Assembly (NCBI RefSeq): GCF_018598225.1
Contig: NZ_JAHESF010000004.1
Span: 248,001-312,000, forward strand
Direction: 5' to 3'
DNA from: Chryseosolibacter histidinae
Lineage (GTDB): Bacteria; Bacteroidota; Bacteroidia; Cytophagales; Cyclobacteriaceae
Length of the DNA: 64,000 bases
Made by a program: the position numbers and the translations under genes. This document shows, in pieces, positions 1-9,541 of this stretch; position 1 is the first letter of the stretch; each line of letters begins with the position of its first letter. Below the pieces are notes generated by a model. That model was not told the DNA's origin. It saw only the letters and a program-made list of their open reading frames with translations, and ran no database searches.

Positions 1-31
1 GTTCTTTCAGTGCACAATATTCCACTGTTGA

Positions 32-349
32 ATGCCGCAGGGTTCTGGTTACAGTAACGTGGCCGTTATTCCCGCCTGTCTCAGCTACAGTCATACAGTG
101 GAAGTGAAGGGAAATTCGAGCCTGTTGATCATCAGCGGACTCAATGGATACTTTCCAGACGGTAAAAACATGCCTGAGTCCTTTGAAGAACGGGTAAGCT
201 GATCTGGCCACACGTTGCTACAATTCTCAATCTGCAGGAATGGATTATCGGAGGTCTTGTGACCTGGCTTATCAGTCGGCCATGATCTAATGCAATATCC
301 GACTGACATTATTAAGGCGAGATATTTGGTTGTCAACGGTTCGGTTTAA
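32..349 (+). pseudogene. Decayed RidA/YjgF-family gene remnant
   Basis: No intact gene covers this stretch, but pieces of a RidA-like (YjgF/YER057c/UK114) protein can be read in order by switching frames. The first frame, from the ATG at 32 to a stop at 200-202, includes SYSHTVEV, LLIISGLNGYFPDGK and MPESFEER, which match the usual family layout. Beyond that stop come IWPHVATILN and GLVTWLISR in one frame, SAGMDYR in another, and a last piece HDLMQYPTDIIKARYL running to the stop at 347-349. At least three frame changes are needed, so the gene is dead rather than misread. RidA proteins deaminate reactive enamines and imines. The family call rests on remembered motifs only. Confidence 0.5.
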
Positions 350-421
350 ATTTTGTAGCTTGGTTTAGAATAAAGTTTCGTCCCGGCGACACATGACGTA
401 GCAGGTCAATACTTTGGAATC

Positions 422-1600
422 ATGGTACACATAAAGCTTCGACAATACCTTTACCGCCTGTGTTTATTTGTCGTTTTCCTGAACGTGGCACAGCAGGGCA
501 GGGGTCAATCTGAAGAGACCATACTCAGAAAAGAGCACACGCTGTATTCGGAGATCCTATCCGAGAAGAGATCCTTTTTCATAACCCTTCCCGCTTCGTA
601 TGAGCACGATGAATTCTATGGAGGGAAGCGTTATCCTGTGATGGTCCTGTTGGATGCCGATACGCATTTTGAATACGCCAGCGGCATGGTCCACTTCATG
701 AGTGACGGATCAAACGAACAAATTCCGGAGATGATCGTGGTCGCCGTGCGGAATACAAACCGTACACGTGACATGACATCGGGCCTGGCGAACAAGACCG
801 ACCATTTCCTGGATTTTCTTGTGAAGGAATTATTGCCCTACATCGACCAGCATTATCGCACTGCTCCTTACCGGGTGCTGGTAGGGCACTCTCTGGCCGG
901 ATTATTTGCGCTGAACTGTTTTCTGGATCAAAATAAATTTAACGCCTGCATTGCTATTGACCCTACCTTGCGGTGGAATAATGATTTCATACTTAAAAAA
1001 GCAGATTCTGTTTTGAAAGGAAACCTCTCGTTTCGTGGCAGACTCTATCTAAGCCAGGCCAGTAACCCCTTTGAGCCCGGCCAGCATGCGGGAACAAGAG
1101 GAAAAGCTTTTGATACTTTCCGCGAAGCGTTGGCGAACAGCAGGTCGCAGCAGGTCTTCTACCGTTATGCATATTATGAAGACGAAACACATTTTTCTGT
1201 GCCTTTCGAAAGTCTTCGTGACGGCCTCTTGTCCGTGTTTGAGAACTATCAATTTCCCTTTCAGATTTTTTTTGCCAATGGAAGCAATGGCGTGATCAGG
1301 CATTATCAGAAATTATTTGATCAATGGCAGGTTGATCTATTGCCTCCGGGCAAGGTCATTCACCAGGTGGGACTTTTTTTGCTCAACAACGAGAAACAGG
1401 TGGATAAAGCGATTGACCTGTTGCAGATGGATGCCATTTATTACCCCAACTCACCCGCTATCCACTCCAGTTTAGGACAAGCCTATCAGGCAAAGGGAGA
1501 CAAGGCCATGGCGCTTGAGTCGTACAGGAAAGTGTTGCGCTTAAGAGCCTCCGACGAGCAGGCGCGGAAAGCCATTCAGGAGCTCAACGGTCAGGAGTAA
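422..1600 (+). CDS. Secreted alpha/beta-hydrolase esterase with C-terminal TPR
   Basis: A 392-residue protein with a hydrophobic N-terminal signal (about residues 8-24). It has the fold signature of the esterase D/Fes-like family: the nucleophile elbow GHSLAG puts the serine at about residue 157, and a candidate catalytic histidine lies in DETHFSVP at about residue 257. Residues about 330-390 carry a tetratricopeptide-like repeat (AIHSSLGQAYQAKGDKAMALESY covers one unit). Such proteins in Bacteroidota are usually annotated as periplasmic esterases, some acting on siderophore or glycan esters. The substrate cannot be told. It stands alone, 149 bases upstream of a MacB-type permease on the same strand. 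Confidence 0.85.
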   Translation: MVHIKLRQYLYRLCLFVVFLNVAQQGRGQSEETILRKEHTLYSEILSEKRSFFITLPASYEHDEFYGGKRYPVMVLLDADTHFEYASGMVHFMSDGSNEQIPEMIVVAVRNTNRTRDMTSGLANKTDHFLDFLVKELLPYIDQHYRTAPYRVLVGHSLAGLFALNCFLDQNKFNACIAIDPTLRWNNDFILKKADSVLKGNLSFRGRLYLSQASNPFEPGQHAGTRGKAFDTFREALANSRSQQVFYRYAYYEDETHFSVPFESLRDGLLSVFENYQFPFQIFFANGSNGVIRHYQKLFDQWQVDLLPPGKVIHQVGLFLLNNEKQVDKAIDLLQMDAIYYPNSPAIHSSLGQAYQAKGDKAMALESYRKVLRLRASDEQARKAIQELNGQE

Positions 1601-1749
1601 GGGTTCGGCAATTTCTTTCTCCTGCCCCGAAACCTTCGCCCAAAACGTGAGTACTTAAATAATGAATTGGCATATCGATGTCCTGCTGCTGTCGTGGCCT
1701 GGAATCGAGCGACCGCCAAAAAAAATCAGAAACGCAAACCAGTTAAACA

Positions 1750-4176
1750 ATGATCCTGAATCACATCAAAGTTGGGTGGCGGATGCTGCTCCGTACAAAA
1801 GGGTATTCTGCTATCAACGTAGGCGGTCTGGCGATCGGCATGGCGGTTGCGACTCTCATAGGCTTATGGGTGCACGATGAGCTGTCGTTCAACAGGTACC
1901 ATAGCAACTACAACAGCATTGTACAGTTGTGGCATGGTGAAACAAATCCTGATACGCAGGAAATCTCCGGTGGGCTGGCGATGCAGTTTGCGCCCGCGGG
2001 TGTTCTCAAAGACGACTATCAGCACTACTTCAGGCATGTTGTCAGATCGTGGTGGACCGGCGACTATACCCTGGCGACTGCTGACAAGAAATTCCGGCGA
2101 AAAGGCAAGTTCATGGAGCCAGCCGCCATCGGGGTTTTATCGCTCCGCATGCAAAAGGGATCTAACGCAAGCTTAAGCGATCCCAAAGGATTCATACTTT
2201 CAGCATCAACGGCAGCGGCTATTTTTGGTCCGGAAGATCCCATCGGCAAAACGCTCAGGATAGACAACAACATTGACGTGCATGTTACCGGTGTGTACGA
2301 TGATATTCCGGCGAATAGTACGTTCGGCGATGTGCAGTTCATCGGCACGTTTGCGCAGATCCAGCAACTCAAGCCATGGATTGGCAAAGACCCGTCGGAC
2401 TGGGAAAACACCTATCTGCAATTGTACGCACAACTTCAGCCGAATGTGACAGTGGAATCCGTCAACGCAGGGGTTAAGGACGTGTACCTGAAGTATCTTC
2501 CTGACGATCTGAGAGCTTACCGTGATAAGTATGCGCCCTTTCTCCAGGTCGTGCCCATGAGCACATGGCATCTCTATTCGGAGTTCGAAAATGGAAAACC
2601 TGCCGGAGGACGAATCGTCTTTGTCTGGCTCTTTGGCATCATCGGTGCATTTGTACTTTTACTGGCTTGCATCAACTTCACCAACCTGAGCACGGCGCGT
2701 TCGGAAAAGCGGGCACGTGAGGTTGGTGTCCGAAAAACTGTCGGCTCGATGCGCGGGCAGCTCGTGGCACAGTTCCTGAGTGAGTCCTTCGTTGTCACCG
2801 TTCTTGCCTTCGTGATAGGGCTTACGTTGGTAACTTTTTCAAAAGATCTTTTCAACACTGTCTCGGGGAAAAAGATCGCATTGCCGTTCGACAACCCGGT
2901 GTTTTGGGGTATTGGATTGGTGTTCCTGGTAGTGACAACGTTGCTGGCGGGAATATACCCGGCTTTTTACCTGTCTTCTTTCCGGCCGGCAAAAGTGGTC
3001 AAGGGAGCTGTCAATGCGGGGCGGTTCGCCTCGTGGCCGCGAAAGGTGCTGGTCGTTGTGCAGTTCGCCGTCTCGACAACGCTGATCATTGGTACACTGG
3101 TGGTTTATCAACAGGTTCAGTATGCGCGAAATCGCCCCGTTGGTTATGACCGTCAGGGCTTGATCTCCATCGACCTGAGTGACCAGGAGTATAAGGGCAA
3201 GCAGCATGTGTTGCGTAACGAACTGCTGGCTTCTGGTGTAGTGCGTGCGGTCTCATTTTCTTCCAGTCCGGTGACGGCGATCTGGAGCTCGACGGGTGGT
3301 TATGATTGGAAAGGAAGAGACCCGAACTTCGATGCAGAGTTTGCGGTTTGTCAGGTCACGCCCGAGTTTGGTAAAACACTTGGCTGGAAGGTGGTGGAGG
3401 GCCGCGACTTTTCCGCTGACCTTGCAACCGACACGATAGACGCCGTGATCCTTAACCAGGCGGCGGTGAAATATATGGGGTGGCAACATGCCGTGGGAGA
3501 GACCCTCGTCGACATCAACGCCGAGGATGGTGCCGTCAGGTGGTCAAAGACCATTATCGGCGTGGTGGAGGACATGGTGATGGAGTCGCCCTATGAACCT
3601 GTAAGCCCAACTATTTTCTACTTCAAGAGTCAGTCGGCGGCGCTGATGAATATCAGGATCGATCCTGCTGTGAGCGCGGTCGATGCACTTCCCCGGATCG
3701 AACGCGTCGTAAAGTCGATCGTGCCCGCTGCGCTTTTCACCTACAAGTTTGTCGATGACGAGTATGCTGCCAAGTTCAGCCAGGAGGAACGTGTGGGTAC
3801 ATTGGCAGGCATCTTTGCAGTGCTGGCTATTTTTATCTCATGCCTCGGCTTGTTTGGCCTCGCTTCTTATGTGGCCGAGCGTCGCACGAAGGAGATCGGC
3901 ATCCGTAAAGTGATGGGCGCAAGCGTCACCACGTTGTGGCGCATGTTGTCAATGGATTTCGTTGTGCTCGCCATTATTTCGTGCCTTGTCGCCATGCCGG
4001 TAGCGTGGCACTTCACCAAGATGTGGCTCGCCAAATTCGAGTACCGCACGGAGATCTCCTGGTGGGTGTTCGTCATCACTTGTTTGCTGGCGGTTGTGGT
4101 CACGTTGCTCACGGTGAGCTACCAGTCGATCAGGGCAGCGAAGATGAATCCGGTGAATAGTTTGAGAATGGATTAG
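1750..4176 (+). CDS. MacB/FtsX-type ABC transporter permease
   Basis: An 808-residue membrane protein with the duplicated Bacteroidota layout: TM1 at about residues 20-42, a periplasmic MacB-like domain, three TM segments with the FtsX signature (KRAREVGVRKTVGSMRGQL, about 317-335), a linking TM, a second periplasmic domain, and a last FtsX domain (RRTKEIGIRKVMGAS, about 711-725). This family normally works with a separate MacB-like ATPase and acts in efflux or envelope mechanotransmission rather than simple import. No ATPase or membrane-fusion gene lies next to it, which is common for orphan permeases in this phylum. The start at 1750 matches the usual MILNHIKVGWRML beginning. The next gene converges, 31 bases away. 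Confidence 0.9.
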   Translation: MILNHIKVGWRMLLRTKGYSAINVGGLAIGMAVATLIGLWVHDELSFNRYHSNYNSIVQLWHGETNPDTQEISGGLAMQFAPAGVLKDDYQHYFRHVVRSWWTGDYTLATADKKFRRKGKFMEPAAIGVLSLRMQKGSNASLSDPKGFILSASTAAAIFGPEDPIGKTLRIDNNIDVHVTGVYDDIPANSTFGDVQFIGTFAQIQQLKPWIGKDPSDWENTYLQLYAQLQPNVTVESVNAGVKDVYLKYLPDDLRAYRDKYAPFLQVVPMSTWHLYSEFENGKPAGGRIVFVWLFGIIGAFVLLLACINFTNLSTARSEKRAREVGVRKTVGSMRGQLVAQFLSESFVVTVLAFVIGLTLVTFSKDLFNTVSGKKIALPFDNPVFWGIGLVFLVVTTLLAGIYPAFYLSSFRPAKVVKGAVNAGRFASWPRKVLVVVQFAVSTTLIIGTLVVYQQVQYARNRPVGYDRQGLISIDLSDQEYKGKQHVLRNELLASGVVRAVSFSSSPVTAIWSSTGGYDWKGRDPNFDAEFAVCQVTPEFGKTLGWKVVEGRDFSADLATDTIDAVILNQAAVKYMGWQHAVGETLVDINAEDGAVRWSKTIIGVVEDMVMESPYEPVSPTIFYFKSQSAALMNIRIDPAVSAVDALPRIERVVKSIVPAALFTYKFVDDEYAAKFSQEERVGTLAGIFAVLAIFISCLGLFGLASYVAERRTKEIGIRKVMGASVTTLWRMLSMDFVVLAIISCLVAMPVAWHFTKMWLAKFEYRTEISWWVFVITCLLAVVVTLLTVSYQSIRAAKMNPVNSLRMD

Positions 4177-4207
4177 GGGAGTCAGATGGATTTGAGAGGC
4201 AATAAAG

Positions 4208-5518
4208 TTATTTGGCTGGGACCTGAACTTCCATATTTTTCTCCTGGGTGAGCCGGTAGATGTAAAGCGCTGTGCGTTTGGTCAGATCTTTCAGTGTACG
4301 CAGATCAATAGACTCTGTCAGGCTGTGCGCTCCGCCGCCATTGACACCGAGACCATCTATGCCACTGAGATAAGAAGCTACGTAGGATATATCGCCCGCA
4401 CCGCGCAATCCTGGATCCCATGGCTTCACTTCACCAAGTCCCATATCGACGCTGGCTTTGCTGAGCGTGGCTAATAACTTATAGTTTCCTTCTGTAGGCG
4501 GCATAGCTGGGATACCGTCTTCAAATGTAATGGTTGCATCAGTCTGCGGTAGATGCCTCGCCACGATCGCTTCCATCTTCTTTCGTGCATTGATCTTTTG
4601 CGCTTCCGAGATGAAGCGGAGATCACCTTGCACGATGGCCGTTTCTGCCACCACGTTAGATTTGCCGGAAGCCTTTCCTTCGTTAGGGCTTATCTCCGCC
4701 GTTGAGCCGCCAACAATCATTCCCGGATTAAACGTAAGATACTGCTCAGGCAACTGCGTATAAAACTCCTGAAGGATACGAGAGGCTTCATAGATTGCCC
4801 CGGCGCCGACACTGGGTGAAAAAATACCTGAAGAGTGAGCGCGTTTGCCTGTAACGGTCAACGTCCATCCACTTGAACCGCGGCGTGCAACGGTTCCGTA
4901 ATTGAAGCCTGTTGCCGTTTCAAAGGCCAGTGCATAATCACTGCGCATAGCGGCATCAATTATATCTTTTCGGCTGATCGATTTCGGATTTCCACTGCTC
5001 TCTTCATCACCATGCAGGGCTACAATGATCTGTGCGTCATCGATAGCATGCGCCTGCATCAACGCCTTCAGTGCAAAAAGCATGAGAACATTTCCCCCCT
5101 TCATGTCATTAACACCCGGACCGGAAGCTATCGAGTCCTGAAATTTCCATTCTTTGAACTGACTATCCGGTTCAAAGACAGTATCGAGGTGGCCGATCAT
5201 GAGCAATCGCTTTCCTTTCTTGCCTTTATGTTCAGCAAAAAGGTGCCCGGCTCTCTTCATCTCTTCCGGCATGTCGATCCAGCGTGTTTCGAACCCGATC
5301 CCTTTGAATGCATCATCCATGATCTTTCCCACTTCTCTCACACCCGCCAGGTTGTTGGTGCCGCTGTTGATGTTCACCGTTTGCTCAAGGAGCTTCAGGA
5401 ACTCGGTGTGGTTCTTCTCTACGAATGAGAGGATCTGCTTTTCTTTTTTGCTGATGTTCTGGGCGGTTCCGGAGAAAGTGAAAGCTAAAAAGCCAATAAG
5501 GATCAGGTATCTTTTCAT
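4208..5518 (-). CDS. Exported M20-family zinc metallopeptidase (carboxypeptidase G2-like)
   Basis: A 436-residue protein with a signal peptide (MKRYLILIGFLAFTFSGTAQ), so probably periplasmic. The M20 metal-site motifs are present: GHLDTV, GVNDMKGG, DEESSGN with the catalytic Glu pair, and a C-terminal NGGGAHS. A dimerisation insert typical of the family sits in the middle (WTLTVTGKRAHSSG). M20 enzymes remove C-terminal amino acids or hydrolyse dipeptides and folyl-type conjugates; the exact substrate is not visible. The gene converges with the upstream permease and lies 35 bases after the barrel protein on the same strand, so the two may be co-transcribed. Confidence 0.9.
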   Translation of the reverse strand: MKRYLILIGFLAFTFSGTAQNISKKEKQILSFVEKNHTEFLKLLEQTVNINSGTNNLAGVREVGKIMDDAFKGIGFETRWIDMPEEMKRAGHLFAEHKGKKGKRLLMIGHLDTVFEPDSQFKEWKFQDSIASGPGVNDMKGGNVLMLFALKALMQAHAIDDAQIIVALHGDEESSGNPKSISRKDIIDAAMRSDYALAFETATGFNYGTVARRGSSGWTLTVTGKRAHSSGIFSPSVGAGAIYEASRILQEFYTQLPEQYLTFNPGMIVGGSTAEISPNEGKASGKSNVVAETAIVQGDLRFISEAQKINARKKMEAIVARHLPQTDATITFEDGIPAMPPTEGNYKLLATLSKASVDMGLGEVKPWDPGLRGAGDISYVASYLSGIDGLGVNGGGAHSLTESIDLRTLKDLTKRTALYIYRLTQEKNMEVQVPAK

Positions 5519-5553
5519 GATAAGAATATTCCCTATCTTCAGTGTTCTATCTC

Positions 5554-6258
5554 TTATAACTTGTATCCAACAGACACCTGCATCACGCTGTTTCTATATT
5601 GTAAGCCCTGATGGTAATCTTGTGCCGCACTATTTCTCAAACCTTGTTCATATCCAACACTTAAAATACAGTTATGATACGCGAAGTCGATGTTGGTTCC
5701 GACTCCAATGTCTAATCGCTTTAATGTTGTGCCACGCAGCCAGCTTCTGTTTTCGTCAAAAACACCATTTCCAAATGTTTCCCAGTCTGTTTCTGTGGCG
5801 CCGTCACCCCAGGTACCGCTATTTAATTTTTGCCTTGTTTTTCCTCCGATACCATATCCAACGTAAGGTCCAACTCCCAATACAATGTTAAAACCGTTTG
5901 TAACGCTTACCTTGAATGCTCCATATACGGGCACAGTTAAGTATGACGCATTGAACGTGTGCGTATCATCCGGTGGTGATGGTATGTATTTGCTTCCGTT
6001 GAGAGCATGTACTTCGGCATTTTTGGTAGCGTAGTATAATCCTGATTGAATTAAGAACTTTTCTGACAATGAATATTCAAGGGTACCTCCAATACGACAC
6101 CCTAATTTTGAAGTAGTACCAGCGGCATCATTAACTATTGCATTTGACAAATTCAGACCAGCCTTTATTCCAAAACGCAGTGGCAGTTTTTGTGCTGATA
6201 AATTTAAGTTTATAAACAATGAAACTCCTGCAAGCAATAAAACCCTCAGATTATTCAT
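5554..6258 (-). CDS. Outer-membrane beta-barrel protein (PorT/OMP_b-brl-like)
   Basis: A 234-residue protein with a cleavable signal peptide ending near LNLSAQ, followed by alternating hydrophobic strands rich in Gly, Tyr and Asn, for example FGIKAGLNLS and LIQSGLYYATKNAE, and ending in the aromatic MQVSVGYKL that is typical of barrel C-termini. This is the pattern of the small porin-like family common in Bacteroidota outer membranes. Function is unknown. It lies directly upstream of the M20 peptidase on the minus strand. The 250 bases upstream are AT-rich and contain no other gene. Confidence 0.85.
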   Translation of the reverse strand: MNNLRVLLLAGVSLFINLNLSAQKLPLRFGIKAGLNLSNAIVNDAAGTTSKLGCRIGGTLEYSLSEKFLIQSGLYYATKNAEVHALNGSKYIPSPPDDTHTFNASYLTVPVYGAFKVSVTNGFNIVLGVGPYVGYGIGGKTRQKLNSGTWGDGATETDWETFGNGVFDENRSWLRGTTLKRLDIGVGTNIDFAYHNCILSVGYEQGLRNSAAQDYHQGLQYRNSVMQVSVGYKL

Positions 6259-6503
6259 TTTATTAAAATTTTATATCTCAATATATTAAATATAGTTTAA
6301 GTTGAACGCGCCTTTTTGTTGGACGGCGTTATTTCAACCTGAAACCGTTTTGTTAGGGCATATCCGATAAAGGAAATGGCTTAACAGGCTTGTATATTTA
6401 GCAACCCTGTCAATAGCGGTGAAAGTTTTAAAATTGCCTCTTTTCTCATTCATTAATGAAGGCCATGGTACATTTGTGTCGGATATCCCGACTCCGGCAG
6501 CAT

Positions 6504-7010
6504 CCCTTTGAACAATGACAACTAAACTGAAAATAGAAAGAATATTGCCCGTTGCAGGACAGGGACAATACATACTTGTGCGGCCAACTGTTTCGGGACA
6601 AGAATTCACGATATCTGAAAAGACATACCTGGGCAACGTTGAGCTTGACAAGCACCTGGACATTCCGGGAAAAATAAAGGAAAACGGTGATCCTGATGTT
6701 GACTTGTATTCAGTTAAGTTAAAAAACGATCACGAAGTTTTTAGATTAAAAGAAGATACTATTGTCGAGCTGGTTCCTGGTAATCTGCCATGTTTACCGC
6801 CCTGGCATTTCGTTGACAGCGGATTGAATAATCAACTTGAAAAAGAAATCGGCAGGGGACACGTTCTTTACGGAAGGGATGTCAAGACTATAGCGAGGCG
6901 ACAAGACAACGACGATGTTTTGTTTGCGGTTTTTGACGCTGACTTTAAGTACGCCAAAGTGCACCTGACATGGTCTCAGTCAAAGCTGGTCGACAACTGC
7001 TATCCAATGA
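6504..7010 (+). repeat. 507-bp direct duplication, copy 1
   Basis: This segment recurs at 9035-9541 in the same orientation, offset by exactly 2531 bases. I see one base difference, giving Asp versus Gly in the encoded proteins. It begins 11 bases before the ATG of the encoded gene and ends within codon 166, so the repeat carries a gene's N-terminal 165 codons but neither its promoter nor its C-terminus. The near-identity points to a recent duplication or gene conversion. Confidence 0.95.
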
Positions 7011-7129
7011 ACCGTTATCACGGACAAATGTGTGAAGATCGAGGTTGCTATATATCTGGACCTTGTATTTGCAGCGATGAATACGGAGATTGTGACGGCG
7101 AAGAAAGCGGAGGGATTGATTTAGAATAA
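6515..7129 (+). CDS. Hypothetical protein, duplicated N-terminus with Cys-rich tail
   Basis: A 204-residue protein without signal peptide or membrane segment, so cytoplasmic. Residues 1-165 are identical, apart from one Asp/Gly change, to the protein at 9046. That part has a strand-rich first half and a second half containing EIGRGHVLYGRDVKTIARR, DNDDVLFAVFD and KVHLTWSQ. I recall such strings in uncharacterised cytoplasmic proteins, some near toxin loci, but cannot name the family. Beyond residue 165 the tail is unrelated: 39 residues with five cysteines (CEDRGCYISGPCICSDEYGDC is the core) and an acidic end. The other copy has a tail that looks more like the natural end, so this one appears recombined or truncated. 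Confidence 0.7.
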   Translation: MTTKLKIERILPVAGQGQYILVRPTVSGQEFTISEKTYLGNVELDKHLDIPGKIKENGDPDVDLYSVKLKNDHEVFRLKEDTIVELVPGNLPCLPPWHFVDSGLNNQLEKEIGRGHVLYGRDVKTIARRQDNDDVLFAVFDADFKYAKVHLTWSQSKLVDNCYPMNRYHGQMCEDRGCYISGPCICSDEYGDCDGEESGGIDLE

Positions 7130-7156
7130 CTACCCTCCCCCAGCTTCCAGGTTATG

Positions 7157-8197
7157 TTAATTACAAAAGGTGTCGTAAGTAAACTTCTTATTTCTTGCAA
7201 TGTTTCCCGCAGGTAGGTTTGTATAATCTTGCGTTATGCTTCCAACAACGCAGGCCTGGAGAATTCCCTTGTCGAAGGCGAATGGCCAATCCATATCATC
7301 CGTAAATGACAGAGTATAAAATTCGTGACTGCCCGTACCTGGGTCGTTTGTTGTATACACCCGCGAGCCCCCGGTGTTGTAATTTGTAAAATAGTGTGTA
7401 TTAGGATTATTCGTATCCCCGTTGCAACCCTTGTAGTAATATACATACGCATTGCTGATTTGAAGGCTCCACGAAACTGTTCGTGCCTCAGGGGCAAGCA
7501 CCCATGACGTGTGCAGGTTTGGCCTTCCTTCCAATTTGATTTTGGTCCATAGTTTTACCGTTGTGGAGTATGGATCGCAAGAGCCTATGGCGTGCGCACC
7601 GGTTTCATACGAAACATTCCATTCGTTTACATACTTGCGTCGACTATAATCTCCGAGGAGAAATTCATACTGATCTCCGCCATAATCGAGCGTTCCGTTC
7701 AGCCAACCGGATACTTTGCGACCGGAATTTCCTGATGCGCTCTCCAGGGATTTCATTCCATAGTGACCGATGTTCTTCGAACTTGTTATCTCAGCCTTGC
7801 CAAACTCATTTACGTTTTGATAGTATTTGATGCCATCGAGAAATTTGATAACATCATCGCCAATCTGTATAATGCCTTCACTGTTAAGTAACCTGCGATA
7901 GACTTGTGGCAGTTGATCATTATATCGCTGAAGTGTAACCGGCATGTCTTTGCTACCATAAAGTGGCGAAACGGTTTGTTCAAGCGATACGTAATCAAAG
8001 CCATTTAGTTTTTGGATTACCTCTGCCGCGTTAGCAGACTGAAGCCCGTCCAATAAGTTGTTGAAACTTTCATTGTCGCGAAATACAAGGCGACCATCTA
8101 CGACACTGACATCACGATGTGCGGTGGGTGCCACCGGCTCGCTGCACGAGGCTGTCGCAGTTGCTATCACTGCGACATAAAGGATTTTCTTGATCAT
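7157..8197 (-). CDS. Hypothetical lipoprotein
   Basis: A 346-residue protein if it starts at 8197, where the sequence gives MIKKILYVAVIATATASCSE, a lipoprotein signal with the lipobox cysteine at residue 18. An upstream in-frame start at 8302 would add 35 residues and hide the signal, so I prefer 8197. The body is hydrophilic and Tyr/Asn-rich with no motif I recognise; its last third has several Cys, Trp and Tyr residues and reads like a secreted beta-rich domain. It converges with the duplicated gene upstream (27 bases). The genes around it are accessory in character, so this may be a transferred gene. No function is proposed. Confidence 0.75.
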   Translation of the reverse strand: MIKKILYVAVIATATASCSEPVAPTAHRDVSVVDGRLVFRDNESFNNLLDGLQSANAAEVIQKLNGFDYVSLEQTVSPLYGSKDMPVTLQRYNDQLPQVYRRLLNSEGIIQIGDDVIKFLDGIKYYQNVNEFGKAEITSSKNIGHYGMKSLESASGNSGRKVSGWLNGTLDYGGDQYEFLLGDYSRRKYVNEWNVSYETGAHAIGSCDPYSTTVKLWTKIKLEGRPNLHTSWVLAPEARTVSWSLQISNAYVYYYKGCNGDTNNPNTHYFTNYNTGGSRVYTTNDPGTGSHEFYTLSFTDDMDWPFAFDKGILQACVVGSITQDYTNLPAGNIARNKKFTYDTFCN

Positions 8198-8248
8198 ACA
8201 ATTTTGTTTTTTGTGTATGCACAAACGTATGTTCCTGGGGGCCTTCAG

Positions 8249-8317
8249 GCAATACTTCTTAGTAAGTATTGCGCAAGGCTGCATGGCAATAAAATACTCC
8301 AAAAGAAGTATTGCGCG
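8249..8317. promoter_or_regulatory. Three repeated AAGTATTGCGC boxes upstream of the lipoprotein
   Basis: The stretch between the start of the minus-strand lipoprotein (8197) and the next gene (8605) holds three related boxes. GCAATACTTCTT lies at 8249-8260 (inverse orientation), TAAGTATTGCGCAA at 8262-8275, and AAGAAGTATTGCGCG at 8303-8317. The first two form an inverted pair AATACTT/AAGTATT. The boxes sit 50-120 bases before the lipoprotein start, a plausible place for regulator binding. No promoter consensus is clear. The remaining bases to 8604 show nothing I can identify. Confidence 0.4.
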
Positions 8318-8604
8318 TTAGCAAAAAGGTGGTCATTCGTATCGCACCTATTTATACCTCATCTTTTAAAATGAGGACAACATACGCAGAAGAATATAGA
8401 GCATACATATGGGAACTTGCCCTTCTGTCAGACTTCCTCTTTTGATGGAGCTATATTTCACCGACTTAAATTGGCTTGTATAGAGCCATGAAAGGCTTAA
8501 AAGTTGTATCTTTTTATTTGAATAACGTAGCCAAGAAGTGGGACATTAGTATCTTGTACATCCCACGTTGTGTAGCAGCCTTTATAACAATTAATTGCAG
8601 ATTT

Positions 8605-8939
8605 ATGAGAATATCGGCTCCGTTCATACTGTTGATTTTAATTAGCTGCAACCGGACAGAAATTTCCGACAAAAAGAACACGAGAAAAGCGCCACTGACC
8701 GACTATTCTTACACGTATATTGATGCTGAATCAGGTTCACTGATTCCACTGGGCTAGACGTAATAATACAAAACAGCTTACCGAAAGGTGTAGGGTACGT
8801 TACCGGAAAAAACTTTGATAGGATATTATGGACCCGTATAATTAATCAAGCTGCTATTAATCCTAAGGAGGAGGTTCTTTTCTATATCGGAGTGCGTTTT
8901 GTCGGGTGGGCGGTGTTGTGCGGAGAGGACTCCTCTTAA
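8605..8939 (+). pseudogene. Small lipoprotein gene broken by one frameshift
   Basis: From the ATG at 8605 the sequence encodes a lipoprotein signal, MRISAPFILLILISCNRTE (Cys at about residue 15), then a short hydrophilic stretch ending at a stop at 8755-8757 after SLIPLG. In a shifted frame, reading continues without interruption from about 8750 as GLDVIIQNSLPKGVGYV through ILWTRIINQ and KEEVLFYIGVRFVG to a stop at 8937-8939. One indel near 8745-8752 would restore a protein of about 110 residues. I do not recognise the family. It could be genuine decay or a sequencing error; the neighbouring 507-bp duplication suggests an unstable patch. Confidence 0.5.
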
Positions 8940-9034
8940 GAGAACATAACTTTTTTTATAATATTAGAGGCGTACCCAAAAGCTTGACTCAACATCAATT
9001 CCGTGTGGACAGATTGTTCTTTATAGTAGAGCAG

Positions 9035-9541
9035 CCCTTTGAACAATGACAACTAAACTGAAAATAGAAAGAATATTGCCCGTTGCAGGACAGGGACAAT
9101 ACATACTTGTGCGGCCAACTGTTTCGGGACAAGAATTCACGATATCTGAAAAGACATACCTGGGCAACGTTGAGCTTGACAAGCACCTGGACATTCCGGG
9201 AAAAATAAAGGAAAACGGTGATCCTGATGTTGACTTGTATTCAGTTAAGTTAAAAAACGATCACGAAGTTTTTAGATTAAAAGAAGATACTATTGTCGAG
9301 CTGGTTCCTGGTAATCTGCCATGTTTACCGCCCTGGCATTTCGTTGACAGCGGATTGAATAATCAACTTGAAAAAGAAATCGGCAGGGGACACGTTCTTT
9401 ACGGAAGGGATGTCAAGACTATAGCGAGGCGACAAGACAACGACGATGTTTTGTTTGCGGTTTTTGACGCTGGCTTTAAGTACGCCAAAGTGCACCTGAC
9501 ATGGTCTCAGTCAAAGCTGGTCGACAACTGCTATCCAATGA
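9035..9541 (+). repeat. 507-bp direct duplication, copy 2
   Basis: Second copy of the segment at 6504-7010, same orientation, one base different. It starts 11 bases before the ATG at 9046 and ends inside codon 166 of that gene. Flanking bases on both sides differ from those of copy 1, and no target-site duplication or terminal inverted repeat is apparent, so this is not an insertion sequence. Confidence 0.95.

Noticed and set aside
91-336. 81-codon minus-strand reading frame at the start of the window
   Set aside because: The plus strand of this stretch shows RidA motifs in broken frames, which explains the region better; the minus frame has no recognisable features.
6504-9541. Duplicated segment as an insertion sequence or composite transposon
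   Set aside because: No transposase, terminal inverted repeats or target duplications flank either copy.
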